Origin: Xanthobacteraceae bacterium
Lineage (GTDB): Bacteria; Pseudomonadota; Alphaproteobacteria; Rhizobiales; Xanthobacteraceae
Length of the DNA: 32,124 bases
NCBI GenBank assembly: GCA_019752575.1
Contig: JAIELW010000030.1
Span: forward strand, 1 to 32,124
Direction: 5' to 3'
Both the position numbers and the translations under genes were made by a program. Positions within the stretch are counted from its first letter, which is position 1. Every line of letters starts with the position of its first letter. Positions 9,217 to 18,114 of this stretch are shown here, in pieces. The notes beneath the pieces are model-generated. The model worked only from the letters and a program-made list of their open reading frames with translations. It ran no database searches and was not told the DNA's origin.

Positions 9217-10314
9217 CTAGGGTTTTACCAGCACACCGCCGGTCATCGGCGAAGGCACACCTGTCGTTTTCGGGAACGAAAGCGGCAGGTTTTTTATCGA
9301 GCGCACGGCGAGAAAAGCGAACGCCTGCGCTTCCACCGCGCTCGACTGCCAGCCGATTTCCTCCGCCGTCTGTACCCTCGCAGGCGAAAGCTTCTCGCGC
9401 AGCAGCCTGACAAGGGTCGGATTGCGCGCGCCGCCGCCGGCGACGATCCAGCGCTTCGGCTCCTTCGGAAAATGTTTGCGCGAAAGCGCAATCGAAGACG
9501 CGATAATCGAGGCGGCGGTTGCAAGCGCGTTCGGCAAGGAGAGCGTATTCAGCTCGAAGCGCGCGAAATCCGCGCGGTCCAGCGACTTCGGCGGTTTGGT
9601 CTTGAAGAACGCATGATCGAGCGCAGCGGCCACCAATTTATCGTCGGCTTTTCCCGATGCCGCGACCGTGCCGTTCAGATCCATCGTTTTGCCGCTGCGC
9701 GACAGCATCAATTCGTCCATCGGCGCGTTGCCGGGCCCGGTGTCGAAAGCAACCGGATCGGAGTCGCCGTCGATATAGGTCACGTTGGCGACGCCGCCGA
9801 TATTGACCACCACGATGGGCCCGTCGTCGAAGGCGCGCAAAAGCGCGCGGTGAAACACCGGCACCAGCGGCGCGCCCTGCCCGCCCGCCGCGACATCCGC
9901 CACGCGAAAGTCGTAGACCACCGGAACTTTGAGACGTTTCGCGAGCAGCGCGCCGTCGCCGATCTGCACCGTCAATTTCCGCTCGGGCCGGTGCAAAATC
10001 GTCTGACCGTGAAAGCCGACCACATCGACTTCGTGATGCCCGGCGCCCGCCTGCTGCAAGAGCGCATCGATGGCTTTCAAATGTATTTCGGTAATGAGCG
10101 TCTCGGCATCGGCAATCGGCCCCGGCCGCGAGTTGCGGTCCGTCATGTCCTGCGCGGCTTTAACCGCGCCGCGAAGAATGTGCCGCTCGGTCGGGCTGTA
10201 TTCGCGCGAGTGGTAGGCGCCGAAGCGCGATACAACTTCTCCGTCGGTTTCGATCAGCGCGACATCGACCCCGTCCATCGAGGTCCCGCTCATCGTTCCG
10301 ATCGCAACCGCCAA
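9217..10314 (-). CDS. anmK: Anhydro-N-acetylmuramic acid kinase
   Basis: AnmK phosphorylates and opens 1,6-anhydro-MurNAc, a step in cell-wall recycling. The 365-residue protein starts with AIGTMSGTSMDGVDVAL, the family signature. It also shows VVGFHGQTILHRP, the NIGGVANVTY ATP-site strand, FDTGPGNAPMDEL and VAGGGARNPTL near the end. The start is a TTG at 10314 with GGAG seven bases upstream; the next ATG would fall inside the signature. It is divergent from tyrS with about 50 bases between. Confidence 0.95.
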   Translation of the reverse strand: MAVAIGTMSGTSMDGVDVALIETDGEVVSRFGAYHSREYSPTERHILRGAVKAAQDMTDRNSRPGPIADAETLITEIHLKAIDALLQQAGAGHHEVDVVGFHGQTILHRPERKLTVQIGDGALLAKRLKVPVVYDFRVADVAAGGQGAPLVPVFHRALLRAFDDGPIVVVNIGGVANVTYIDGDSDPVAFDTGPGNAPMDELMLSRSGKTMDLNGTVAASGKADDKLVAAALDHAFFKTKPPKSLDRADFARFELNTLSLPNALATAASIIASSIALSRKHFPKEPKRWIVAGGGARNPTLVRLLREKLSPARVQTAEEIGWQSSAVEAQAFAFLAVRSIKNLPLSFPKTTGVPSPMTGGVLVKP

Positions 10315-10364
10315 GAGAATCGCTCCAGTTGAATCCGGCCTAAGAAGTGTTACACCAGCCCGCC

Positions 10365-11618
10365 ATGGCTACTTACAAGTCCGACTTTCTGCATACGCTC
10401 GAATCCCGCGGCTTTATCCACCAAGTCTCGGAGCCGGAGGTGCTCGATCAGCTCGCGAAAACCGGGCAGGTCACGGCCTATATCGGCTACGACTGCACGG
10501 CCGCTTCGCTGCATGTCGGTCATCTCTTGCCGACCATGATGCTGCGCTGGATGCAGAAGACCGGACATCGCCCGATCGCGCTCATGGGCGGCGGCACCAC
10601 GCGCGTCGGCGACCCTTCGGGCAAGGACGAGTCTCGCCGCCTGCTCACGGACGAGCAGATCAACGAGAACCTCAAGAGCATCCGCCAGATTTTCGCGCGC
10701 TTTTTGAAATTCGGAGACAGCGGCAACGACGCCGTCATGGCGAATAACGCCGATTGGCTAAACACGCTCAACTACATCGACTTCCTGCGCGATGTCGGGC
10801 GGCACTTCTCGATCAATCGCATGCTCACGTTCGATTCCGTGAAGCTGCGGCTCGAGCGCCAGCACGAGCTCTCGTTCCTCGAATTCAATTACATGATCCT
10901 GCAGGCCTACGACTTCCTCGAGCTGAACAAGCGCTATGGCTGCCGCTTGCAGATGGGCGGCTCGGACCAGTGGGGCAACATCATCAACGGCATCGATCTC
11001 GGCCGCCGCGTCGCGGGCGCGCAGCTTTTCGCCCTCACCTCGCCGCTGATCACGACCGCATCCGGCGCCAAGATGGGCAAGACCGCAGCGGGCGCGGTGT
11101 GGCTGGATCCGAACCTCGTCAGCCCCTACGACTACTGGCAGTTCTGGCGCAACACCGAAGACGGCGACGTCGGCCGCTTCCTGAAACTTTTCACCGAGTT
11201 GCCGCTCGAAGAAATCGCGAAGCTGACTGCGCTCAAAGGCTCCGAGATTAACGAGGCGAAAAAGGTTCTCGCGACCGAAGCGACCGCGATGGTGCATGGA
11301 CGCGAGGAAGCGCTGAAAGCAGAAGCCACCGCGCGCACCACCTTCGAGGAAGGCGCGTTGGCGGAAAATCTGCCGAGCTTTGACGCCAAGAAAAGCGAAC
11401 TGGAAGCCGGCATCGGAATCCTGAACGCGAGCGTACAGGCCGGTTTCGTCTCTTCGACCAGCGAGGCGCGGCGCCAGATCAAGTCCGGCGGCATCAAGGT
11501 CAACGACGTCACTGTCACCGACGAAAAGATGACGCTAACGCCGAAGGATCTCACGCAGGAAGGCGTGATCAAGCTCTCGCTCGGCAAGAAGAAGCACGTG
11601 CTTCTCCGCGCGGTTTAG
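10365..11618 (+). CDS. tyrS: Tyrosyl-tRNA synthetase
   Basis: This enzyme charges tRNA-Tyr. The 417-residue class I synthetase has the HIGH-type motif HVGH (50-53), the tyrosine-binding [10 protein letters not shown], the [10 protein letters not shown] block and the KMSKS-type motif KMGKT (236-240). A C-terminal S4 RNA-binding domain follows ([17 protein letters not shown]). The ATG at 10365 matches the usual MATYKSDFL-type start; an in-frame GTG at 10347 is less likely. Confidence 0.95.
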   Translation: MATYKSDFLHTLESRGFIHQVSEPEVLDQLAKTGQVTAYIGYDCTAASLHVGHLLPTMMLRWMQKTGHRPIALMGGGTTRVGDPSGKDESRRLLTDEQINENLKSIRQIFARFLKFGDSGNDAVMANNADWLNTLNYIDFLRDVGRHFSINRMLTFDSVKLRLERQHELSFLEFNYMILQAYDFLELNKRYGCRLQMGGSDQWGNIINGIDLGRRVAGAQLFALTSPLITTASGAKMGKTAAGAVWLDPNLVSPYDYWQFWRNTEDGDVGRFLKLFTELPLEEIAKLTALKGSEINEAKKVLATEATAMVHGREEALKAEATARTTFEEGALAENLPSFDAKKSELEAGIGILNASVQAGFVSSTSEARRQIKSGGIKVNDVTVTDEKMTLTPKDLTQEGVIKLSLGKKKHVLLRAV

Positions 11619-11667
11619 CGCGCGATCCCGAAAAGTGTGAAGCGGTTTTCGGAAAAGATCGCGCGCC
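11618..11667. terminator. Nested hairpin between convergent tyrS and AsmA-like gene
   Basis: A ten-base perfect outer stem (11618-11627 with 11657-11666) encloses a seven-base inner stem, CCGAAAA (11628-11634) with TTTTCGG (11646-11652). It starts at the last base of the tyrS stop codon and ends ten bases before the opposing gene stop. Its core (ccgaaaagtg...ttttcgg) resembles a hairpin found very often between genes in Rhizobiales. It probably works as a terminator in both directions, although no strong T-run follows on either strand. Confidence 0.65.
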
Positions 11668-11676
11668 AATAAAAAA

Positions 11677-14600
11677 TTAGCGCGGCGCGAGCGGTGCGGG
11701 AGAATCGTTCATCCCGCGAAATTCGAAAATCTTCCGGAAGAAGCCCGGTGCCGCCATCGACATCGGGTTGATGCGCAGCGTCGGTCCGCTCGCGGGACCC
11801 ACGATTTCGAAAGTCAGCGCCAGCAATCCCTCTTTCGGCCCGCCGAGAAAAAGCCCGACCAGCGGGATCTGCCCGAACAGATTGTTCAAGCCGTAGGCCG
11901 GCACGTAGGTGCCGCGGATCTGCACGGTGTTGTTCGCGTAATCGAGCATGCCATCGACGGTTGCGCCGATCGTGGGTCCGAAGATCAAGCCTTCCTTGAT
12001 CGTGAAACGCCCGGGCGTGCGCGTGAAGTCGATACGCATGCGCACGAACGGCACCGAGCCGCCGCGCGGCTGGTTGCGTTGCGCGGGGCGGTCGCCTTCG
12101 GCCGGTGCCGAGGCCTGCAACCGGTCGAGATTGGGTTCGCCGACGATATTGAAGTTGCGGACGCTGACGATGCCTTCCTGCGGCGCGTTATCCTGCGTCG
12201 GCGTGTCGAGCACGATCCAGATTTCGCCGCCCTGAATCTTCGAATAGTAGTCGGCGAAGCGGAAAACCGCACCGGCGTCACCGGCCGTCATATAGATCAC
12301 CTGGCGGCCGCCTTCGCGGGCGCGCAACTCGCCGACCAGCGTGGAGTCGCGCCCTACCCGGCCCAACAGCGCGAAGCTGCGGATTTCGCCGTTCCGCCGC
12401 GTTACGCGCAGTTCGAGATTGCGGATCACTTCGCCGTTGTGGCCGGTGGCGGCGCCGATCCGCACGTCGAGATCGACGTCGCGCGGCTTTTCCTTCTTCT
12501 TCGCGGGTGTCGGCGTATCCGAAAACGCCTTCAACATGCCGCGCGCGTCGAGGACCGAACCGCGTAACGAAACACGCAACGCTCCGTCGTTATTTCGCTC
12601 GACCGTCAGCGTCGCACGATCGCCCTCGGTAAGCTGAAACGTCGGAAAGTTCGCATTGAGAATGTTGCCATCGGAGTCGAACTCCGCCGTCCCGCGCAGA
12701 TGCACGCCGGACCCGGTCACGTTCACGTCTTCGATCTTGTAATTGCCGTCGCGCTCGATCAGCCGGTATTGCGCGCGCGCGGCGCGGCCCGGCGCCTTGT
12801 TCCAACCCGGCACCAGTTCGTTGATCGCGGCGCCCGTCAGGTCCGCGTCGATGTTGAGGCGCGTCTCCTTGTCGTTCGTAAAACCTGCCGCGCGAACGAT
12901 GACCGGCCCGCTCAGCCAGGGCGAAAGTTCGATGCCGAAGCGGTTGCGCGCGGCTTCATCGAGGCCGGCGGCAAAGCGAAATTCCGCATCCGGCTTGCCG
13001 CGCGGCTTCGTGTACTCGAACGCGGTCGGCGCCCCGCCGATCTTGCCCTCGCCCTTGACGAAGAACTGGCTCGCGGAAAGCGTGATCTTGCCTTTCGCGT
13101 CCTCGATCTTCTGGCCTTTCACGATGTTGTCGGCGCTGAAATTCGTGACATCGGATTCCGCGGCGTAGCGGACTTCGCTGCGCAGCAGCTCGCGTTTCAG
13201 CGGAAGTTCGATCCGCACGGTCGAGACGAAGTTACCGCGCGTGGTGTCGGGGTTCAGCGAGAACCCGGTTTCGCCTTTCAGAAGATCGCGCGCGAGCAGA
13301 TCGGCCACCGCTTCGCCGGTGCCTTCGATCTTCATCTGCACGATGCCTGTAGGCGGTTCCTGATAATGCCGGGGCACTTCGAAGGTGCCTTCGGGAATAT
13401 TCAGCCTGCGCTTGCGGCCTAGATCGACGACGCCGTTCGTCACCCGGATCAGCGCATTCTGTCCCGTGACCGAGATCGTCGCGCGCGCGTCCGAGATCGG
13501 CGGCAATCCGCTGACCGGCGTGAACTTCATGCCGGACGCCTGAATGTCGAGCTTGATCGAATTCTCGGGCAGCACCGTTCCGTGCTTCGCGATCGCTTCG
13601 AGCGGCAGGTTCAGCGCGATCACGACGCGCTCGATGAGGCCGCTTTCGACGTTCTCGACCACCCAGGTCCGCGTGCCTGCGGCGACCGGCGCGGGCCAGA
13701 GCCGCTTGAACGCCGATACCGGCATCTTCTCCGCGACCACGCCGAGTTGCAGCATCGCATCGTCGCCGCCGAGATCGATCGCTCCGGTGAGCGCAAGGCC
13801 CGCGGTCGGCCCGCGCAGCACGCCTTCGTCGATCCTGAGTCTTCTCGCGGCCCGATCATAACCGCCGCGGAAAATCACGCTGTCGATGGTGAGACGCGGT
13901 TCGTTGACGCGGCCGGTTCCCAGTCCGAGCGCACCTTGTGGCACCGCGAAATACCAAATGTTGCTTCCCGCTTTCGGCGGCTCGATCACCGCGCCGAGAA
14001 TGAGCCGGTTCTGGCCGCCGTTGATCTGCAAGGGATCGACGAAGAAGACTCCGCGCTCGGGATCGAAGCGCACTACGAGTTGCGCTTCGTCGATCACGAA
14101 GCGGCCGCGCTCGTCGGCGGCATTACCGACCTCGCCTTTTCCGAGCACGATCCGGAAACTTCCGCTCACGAGCCTGCCGTCTTCGCCCATCTGCGCGCGC
14201 AACAGGCCGGTGAGCGGCGTGCTCGCATAAAGGTCCATGTCGCCGTAGCCGGCGGCATTGATGAGATCGTTCGGCACTACGCGATCCGCGATCACATCGA
14301 CCGCGCGGACGCCGTTCGTGGGCGCGGTAATCGACGCATTCAGTTCCCACGGCCTGTTGCCGTCGCCGGAACTGAGGCGCAACACAATGCCGCCCGCGGA
14401 CGGACGGCGCAGCGCGAAATTGATGTTCGCGAATTTCCAGCTTCGGCCCGGCGTGTCGCTTTCGACGATCAGGGTGCCGCGATCGAGCCCGACTTCGGCG
14501 AGCGCGATGCCGTCGATGCCGCTACGCTCGAGACGGCCGAGCCAGCCTGCAATCTCCGAGAAGACGAGCGGATCGGCGGCAGCCTGCGCGGGCGCTTGCG

Positions 14601-15180
14601 GCTGCCGAATGCGCGTTCTCGGATTGGGCTGGATCGCCGTTGCGGCCTGCGGCGCTTGCTTCGGCGTCGTGACCTTGACGTTACCGTTTTCGTCGAGACG
14701 GATGGTCATCACCGCGCCGATCAGCGTGATGCGCCGCGCGCGATAATTCCCCATCAGCAGGCTGCCGGCCTCAAGCCCGATCTCGGCGGCTGGCGCGCGA
14801 AGAATTTCCTCGTTCATCGCGTTGCGGATTTCGAGTTTTTCCGCGGTCAGAACCGGCGCACCCGCGCTGTCGTAATCGAGCCGCGTCCTGCCGATGATGA
14901 CCTTGTGACCGGGCGGGAGTTTTTCTTCGAGCGCGCTGATGATCCACGGCGTCGCGACATCGACCGACAAGAGCCCGGTCAGAAACGCAACATAGACGCC
15001 GACGATACAGAACACGAGAACGGCGACGGTGCCTGCGGCCCAGCGGACGGCCCGGCCGAGCGTGCCGGCGAACAGCCGGCTAGCAGGCGCGATCAGCCGG
15101 GCAACGAAGTTCGGCCGCTTAAGCGGGCGGTCGTCGTCCTCATGCTCGCGCCACTCGTGACCGTGGTGGCCGCCTCTCAT
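11677..15180 (-). CDS. AsmA/YhdP-like membrane-anchored protein (DUF3971)
   Basis: This is a 1167-residue protein with a His/Asp-rich cytoplasmic start (GGHHGHEWREHEDDD), one membrane segment at about residues 46-70 and a very long repetitive beta-rich periplasmic region. The C-terminal ~150 residues (TPGRFTIKEGLIFGPTIGATVDGMLDY, then the YVPAYGLNNLFGQIPLVGLFLGG motif) are typical of YhdP/AsmA-like proteins. YhdP, TamB and AsmA relatives are thought to form lipid-carrying bridges between the two membranes, so phospholipid transport is the likely role by family. It is a little shorter than E. coli YhdP (~1266). The gene is divergent from the peroxiredoxin gene. A Pro/Gln/Ala-rich linker lies near residues 170-200. 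Confidence 0.85.
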   Translation of the reverse strand: MRGGHHGHEWREHEDDDRPLKRPNFVARLIAPASRLFAGTLGRAVRWAAGTVAVLVFCIVGVYVAFLTGLLSVDVATPWIISALEEKLPPGHKVIIGRTRLDYDSAGAPVLTAEKLEIRNAMNEEILRAPAAEIGLEAGSLLMGNYRARRITLIGAVMTIRLDENGNVKVTTPKQAPQAATAIQPNPRTRIRQPQAPAQAAADPLVFSEIAGWLGRLERSGIDGIALAEVGLDRGTLIVESDTPGRSWKFANINFALRRPSAGGIVLRLSSGDGNRPWELNASITAPTNGVRAVDVIADRVVPNDLINAAGYGDMDLYASTPLTGLLRAQMGEDGRLVSGSFRIVLGKGEVGNAADERGRFVIDEAQLVVRFDPERGVFFVDPLQINGGQNRLILGAVIEPPKAGSNIWYFAVPQGALGLGTGRVNEPRLTIDSVIFRGGYDRAARRLRIDEGVLRGPTAGLALTGAIDLGGDDAMLQLGVVAEKMPVSAFKRLWPAPVAAGTRTWVVENVESGLIERVVIALNLPLEAIAKHGTVLPENSIKLDIQASGMKFTPVSGLPPISDARATISVTGQNALIRVTNGVVDLGRKRRLNIPEGTFEVPRHYQEPPTGIVQMKIEGTGEAVADLLARDLLKGETGFSLNPDTTRGNFVSTVRIELPLKRELLRSEVRYAAESDVTNFSADNIVKGQKIEDAKGKITLSASQFFVKGEGKIGGAPTAFEYTKPRGKPDAEFRFAAGLDEAARNRFGIELSPWLSGPVIVRAAGFTNDKETRLNIDADLTGAAINELVPGWNKAPGRAARAQYRLIERDGNYKIEDVNVTGSGVHLRGTAEFDSDGNILNANFPTFQLTEGDRATLTVERNNDGALRVSLRGSVLDARGMLKAFSDTPTPAKKKEKPRDVDLDVRIGAATGHNGEVIRNLELRVTRRNGEIRSFALLGRVGRDSTLVGELRAREGGRQVIYMTAGDAGAVFRFADYYSKIQGGEIWIVLDTPTQDNAPQEGIVSVRNFNIVGEPNLDRLQASAPAEGDRPAQRNQPRGGSVPFVRMRIDFTRTPGRFTIKEGLIFGPTIGATVDGMLDYANNTVQIRGTYVPAYGLNNLFGQIPLVGLFLGGPKEGLLALTFEIVGPASGPTLRINPMSMAAPGFFRKIFEFRGMNDSPAPLAPR

Positions 15181-15327
15181 CCGCGCACTTGCCTCAAAGA
15201 TTTCCCCTGACCGGCGAGCCTCGCCGGACGGCGGTACGGAAACCGCCGGAATCTCTCGCCACCCCGCCCCCGGAATGCGCTAGAGTCGAGCAATATCAAG
15301 CCTTTAAACCCGCCGAAAGGAAGGCGT

Positions 15328-15798
15328 ATGACAGCATCGCCCACAGAAGGAGCCTTGGCACCGGACTTTACGCTGCCTGTGGACGGCGGCGGTACGGTCT
15401 CGCTCAAGGGACTCAAGGGCCGCAACGTCGCGATCTATTTCTACCCGAAGGCCGACACGCCGGGCTGCACGAAGGAGTCGATCGACTTCTCGAGGCTCAA
15501 GCCGGAATTCGAGCGCGCCAACACGACCGTGATCGGCGTCTCCGCGGACGCCGTTGCAGCGCAAGATAAGTTCAAGGCGAAGCACGAACTCACCGTGCCG
15601 CTCGCGTCCGATCCGGACCGCGCGATGATCGAGCGCTACGGCGTCTGGGTCGAGAAACAGATGTACGGAAAGACCTTTATGGGGATCGAGCGCGCGACCT
15701 TTCTCGTCGATGCAAAAGGCGTGGTCCGCAAGGTCTGGCACAACGTGAAAGTCGAAGGCCACGCGGAAGCCGTGCTCGCTGCCGCCAAGGCGCTATAG
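15328..15798 (+). CDS. bcp: Peroxiredoxin, PrxQ/Bcp family, single-cysteine type
   Basis: This thiol peroxidase of 156 residues reduces hydroperoxides. The peroxidatic site is PKADTPGCTKES, with C47. The resolving cysteine found five residues later in E. coli Bcp is missing (isoleucine at 52) and the protein has no other cysteine at all, so it must work as a one-Cys enzyme with an external thiol. The start at 15328 has the strong ribosome site AAGGAAGG three bases upstream. It is divergent from the AsmA-like gene and 92 bases ahead of the M23 peptidase gene. Confidence 0.93.
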   Translation: MTASPTEGALAPDFTLPVDGGGTVSLKGLKGRNVAIYFYPKADTPGCTKESIDFSRLKPEFERANTTVIGVSADAVAAQDKFKAKHELTVPLASDPDRAMIERYGVWVEKQMYGKTFMGIERATFLVDAKGVVRKVWHNVKVEGHAEAVLAAAKAL

Positions 15799-15890
15799 CG
15801 CACGAAGTTTCGCGTTAACCGCGCGCTAACCATAACCGGGCTTCTATCCCTGCTCCTGTGCCGGCGTATGTCCCCGGCTCGAGGCTGGGA

Positions 15891-17210
15891 ATGGCGTACC
15901 GCTCCGTCCACGGCTCCAATCATCCTTACGCGCGCGGCGAATTCGGCAGGCGATATCCCGATCACCCGCCGGCCGCGAAGCATGGCGTCTCGCGCACGGC
16001 ATTCGCGGCGACCCTGGTCGCGGCGGTGGTGTTCGCTTTGTGGTCGGGTGCTACCACCTTCTATCTCGTGTTTCAGGACGATGTGTTGCACCGGCTGGCG
16101 CTGCGTTCGGAAACGAGCCGCTCGCAGGACGCGCAGATCGCAGCACTCACCACCGAAATCGAGCGCCTGCGCTCCACCAAATTCGTCGATCAGGAAAAGA
16201 TCGAACAGCAGCTTTCCGAGCTTTCGCGCATCCAGCGCATGATCGATGCGCGGCACAAGGCGCTTTCCGCGCTCGCGCAATCGGTCACGCGCAACCAGGA
16301 CATCACCGGCTCGATCCCGGCTTCGCTCGCGCCGCAACTCGCGCCCGCCCCGGCTTCCGAGGAAACAAAGTCCCCGCCGAAACCGAAGCCGCTTTCCGAT
16401 ACGTTCCTCGTCGATCCGCCGCTCGAGCGCTCCGCCTCTGTGCAATCACGCGTGAATTTCCCGCGCGCCGCGACATTCTCCGGTGGCAACGAAAATCGGC
16501 AGCGCGAAATCTCGCTCGCTGCGCGTGCGCTCGCAAAACTCGGCGCACACCAGTCGCAGGCGCTGAACGCGATCGAGCTCGATCTCGACGAGCGCACCGC
16601 CCGCACACGAAAAGCGATCGCTGAACTCGGACCCCGTTTGCCCGCGGCGGCACGCGAGCAGCAGGCCCCGGTCCCGGTCGGCGGTCCCTATGTTCCCTAT
16701 ACCGGCGTGCCGGAAGACAGCTTCATGCGGCAGGTTTTCCGCGTCCGCCTCGCAATGGCGGAGCATGAGCGGCTTACGAAGCAGCTCGACGGTCTGCCGG
16801 TGATACTGCCGGTTTCAGGACCCGCGGAAATCACCAGCGGCTTCGGCCCGCGCGTCGATCCGTTTCTGAAGCGGCTTGCGATGCATGTCGGCGTCGATAT
16901 TCGCGGCGAGTCCGGCGATCCGGTACGCGCATCGGCCGCCGGAACCGTGGTTCATGCCGAGCGGCACAAGGCCTACGGCCTGATGGTCGAGATCGACCAC
17001 GGCAATGGTATTTCGACCCGCTACGCGCACCTTTCCGCGATCCTCGTGAAGGATGGCGCCAAGGTCCCCGCCGGCGCGATCCTCGGCAAGATCGGCTCTA
17101 CCGGACGCTCGACAGCCCCACATCTGCACTACGAGGTGCGGCTCAACGGCGACGCGGTCGATCCGAGGCGGTATTTGCAGGCCGGAAAGCAGCTCGCCGG
17201 GTTCCAGTGA
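15891..17210 (+). CDS. M23 family metallopeptidase (LytM/EnvC-like)
   Basis: This 439-residue envelope protein is probably a peptidoglycan endopeptidase or an amidase activator. One membrane segment (~36-60) anchors it in the inner membrane, followed by a coiled coil (~70-135), a Pro/Ala linker and a C-terminal LytM domain. The zinc ligands are intact: H332 and D336 in HVGVD and H413 in PHLHYEV, with H411 as catalytic partner. Intact ligands suggest an active enzyme rather than a degenerate activator. The ATG at 15891 has GAGG six bases upstream; a GTG at 15858 has no ribosome site. Confidence 0.87.
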   Translation: MAYRSVHGSNHPYARGEFGRRYPDHPPAAKHGVSRTAFAATLVAAVVFALWSGATTFYLVFQDDVLHRLALRSETSRSQDAQIAALTTEIERLRSTKFVDQEKIEQQLSELSRIQRMIDARHKALSALAQSVTRNQDITGSIPASLAPQLAPAPASEETKSPPKPKPLSDTFLVDPPLERSASVQSRVNFPRAATFSGGNENRQREISLAARALAKLGAHQSQALNAIELDLDERTARTRKAIAELGPRLPAAAREQQAPVPVGGPYVPYTGVPEDSFMRQVFRVRLAMAEHERLTKQLDGLPVILPVSGPAEITSGFGPRVDPFLKRLAMHVGVDIRGESGDPVRASAAGTVVHAERHKAYGLMVEIDHGNGISTRYAHLSAILVKDGAKVPAGAILGKIGSTGRSTAPHLHYEVRLNGDAVDPRRYLQAGKQLAGFQ

Positions 17211-17398
17211 TGCCGGAAGGTCACGCTTGACGTTTCGTTAGCCAAACGGCGCCAATTTTTATTCAAATCGCCGGGAACAAGGGAACGGTTACCGGGCCGT
17301 CGCATTATCGCCCCGTGTAAGGCGTGAGGACGTGAGGGGAAGCCAAATCTCTCAAGCGCTGGTGGCATGGAACTCCCGTACCAATCAGGGGGTTACTC

Positions 17399-17458
17399 AT
17401 GCGGCTGGTACCTCGCAACGCCGTGGGGCCTGAGACCCCCAATGGCGGAAGTGACTAG
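17399..17458 (+). CDS. Possible 19-residue leader peptide or small protein
   Basis: A short frame begins with ATG at 17399 behind GGGGG six bases upstream. It encodes MRLVPRNAVGPETPNGGSD and stops at 17456-17458. The following AGAGG serves as the ribosome site for the next gene at 17469, so the two would be translationally adjacent. Within it sits the hairpin GGGG-cctgaga-CCCC, flanked by CGCC/GGCG. It overlaps, in another frame, the upstream extension of the next gene. It may be a real small protein, a regulatory leader, or chance. Confidence 0.4.
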   Translation: MRLVPRNAVGPETPNGGSD

Positions 17459-17468
17459 AGAGGCCGCT

Positions 17469-17693
17469 ATGAAGAAGTACGAATACGAGATGGATACCGC
17501 CGACCCGGATTCGCCGAACGACCGGCGCGAAACCGCCCAGAATCCGGACGTCAATCAGGCGCCGACCCGGCCCTATGCCGACAGGGAGAATCTGAACGAG
17601 ATTCCCCGCGTCCGTCCGGACGATCCTCCGATGCGCAAATGGTGGACGGATGACGAACCGCAGCAGGACCGCGGCTCGCAGCAGAACGGCTGA
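17469..17693 (+). CDS. Small hydrophilic protein of unknown function
   Basis: This is a 74-residue protein, MKKYEYEMDTADPDSPNDRR at the start, rich in Asp, Pro, Arg, Asn and Gln, with no hydrophobic segment, no cysteine and a KWWTDDEPQQ motif near the end. It is probably disordered. I do not recognise a family. The ATG at 17469 has AGAGG five bases upstream; the frame stays open to 17367 but that start has no good ribosome site. Its stop is directly followed by the stop of the opposing gene, with no base between. Confidence 0.6.
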   Translation: MKKYEYEMDTADPDSPNDRRETAQNPDVNQAPTRPYADRENLNEIPRVRPDDPPMRKWWTDDEPQQDRGSQQNG

Positions 17694-17918
17694 TTATTCG
17701 GCGGCGACCGCCACCGCCTCGAAGCGGGGCACCCGGCGCTGGTTATCCTCGACCCAGGCATCGCCCGCGAACCACTCGTGGTCGCGGTCGCAATGCGGGC
17801 AATAGCTCCGCGAGAAAAATACCGGCGACGAATAGAATTTGCTGCGCTCGGCGCGCAGTCCGGTCGGAACGGCTTCGCCTGTGACCGGGCACTCGAACAT
17901 GACGTTACCCATCGACAT
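17694..17918 (-). CDS. Small zinc-ribbon-like protein
   Basis: A 74-residue protein with C10 in FECPVTGEAVPTG and a C40-x2-C43 pair in YCPHCDRDHEWF, with H47 nearby. This looks like a small zinc site, though one more ligand than usual is a histidine. Similar short conserved proteins occur in Hyphomicrobiales without known function. The ATG at 17918 is preceded by the strong GGAGGAGGAG run; a second ATG two codons later is also possible. A strong terminator lies upstream at 18062-18089, so it is probably transcribed alone from the ~140 bases before its start. Confidence 0.75.
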   Translation of the reverse strand: MSMGNVMFECPVTGEAVPTGLRAERSKFYSSPVFFSRSYCPHCDRDHEWFAGDAWVEDNQRRVPRFEAVAVAAE

Positions 17919-18061
17919 CTGCTCCTCCTCCATTTTCTTCCGTTTCATAGGCGGAGTTCGTAGGGGTCTCGCGTGAAGGCCGTTTGACGGGAACCGCACC
18001 ATTACGGGGTAACTTTGCGGCGAGAAGGAGTCCCGCGCTGCAACGATTTGTAACAATGAAA

Positions 18062-18089
18062 AACCGCCGGAGATCGCTCTCCGGCGGTT
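18062..18089 (-). terminator. Rho-independent terminator after fadD
   Basis: A perfect 12-base stem, AACCGCCGGAGA with TCTCCGGCGGTT, closes a four-base loop. On the minus strand it is followed by TTTTTCATTG, counting the stem-end Ts. It sits 25 bases past the fadD stop. The plus strand also has a T-rich 3' side, so it could work both ways. Confidence 0.9.
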
Positions 18090-18114
18090 GTTTCTTTTCG
18101 CGCTTGCGAGAAGT

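Noticed and set aside
13582-15210. 542-codon plus-strand frame opposite the AsmA-like gene
   Set aside because: Same reason: shadow composition (Arg/Asp/His-rich), no ribosome site or domain.
17270-17310. GGAAC motifs that resemble an EcfG (general stress) promoter
   Set aside because: No GTT-type -10 element stands at the required 16-17 base spacing.
17367-17468. In-frame extension of the 17469 gene by 34 codons
   Set aside because: It has no good ribosome site and covers the hairpin region; the ATG at 17469 is better supported.
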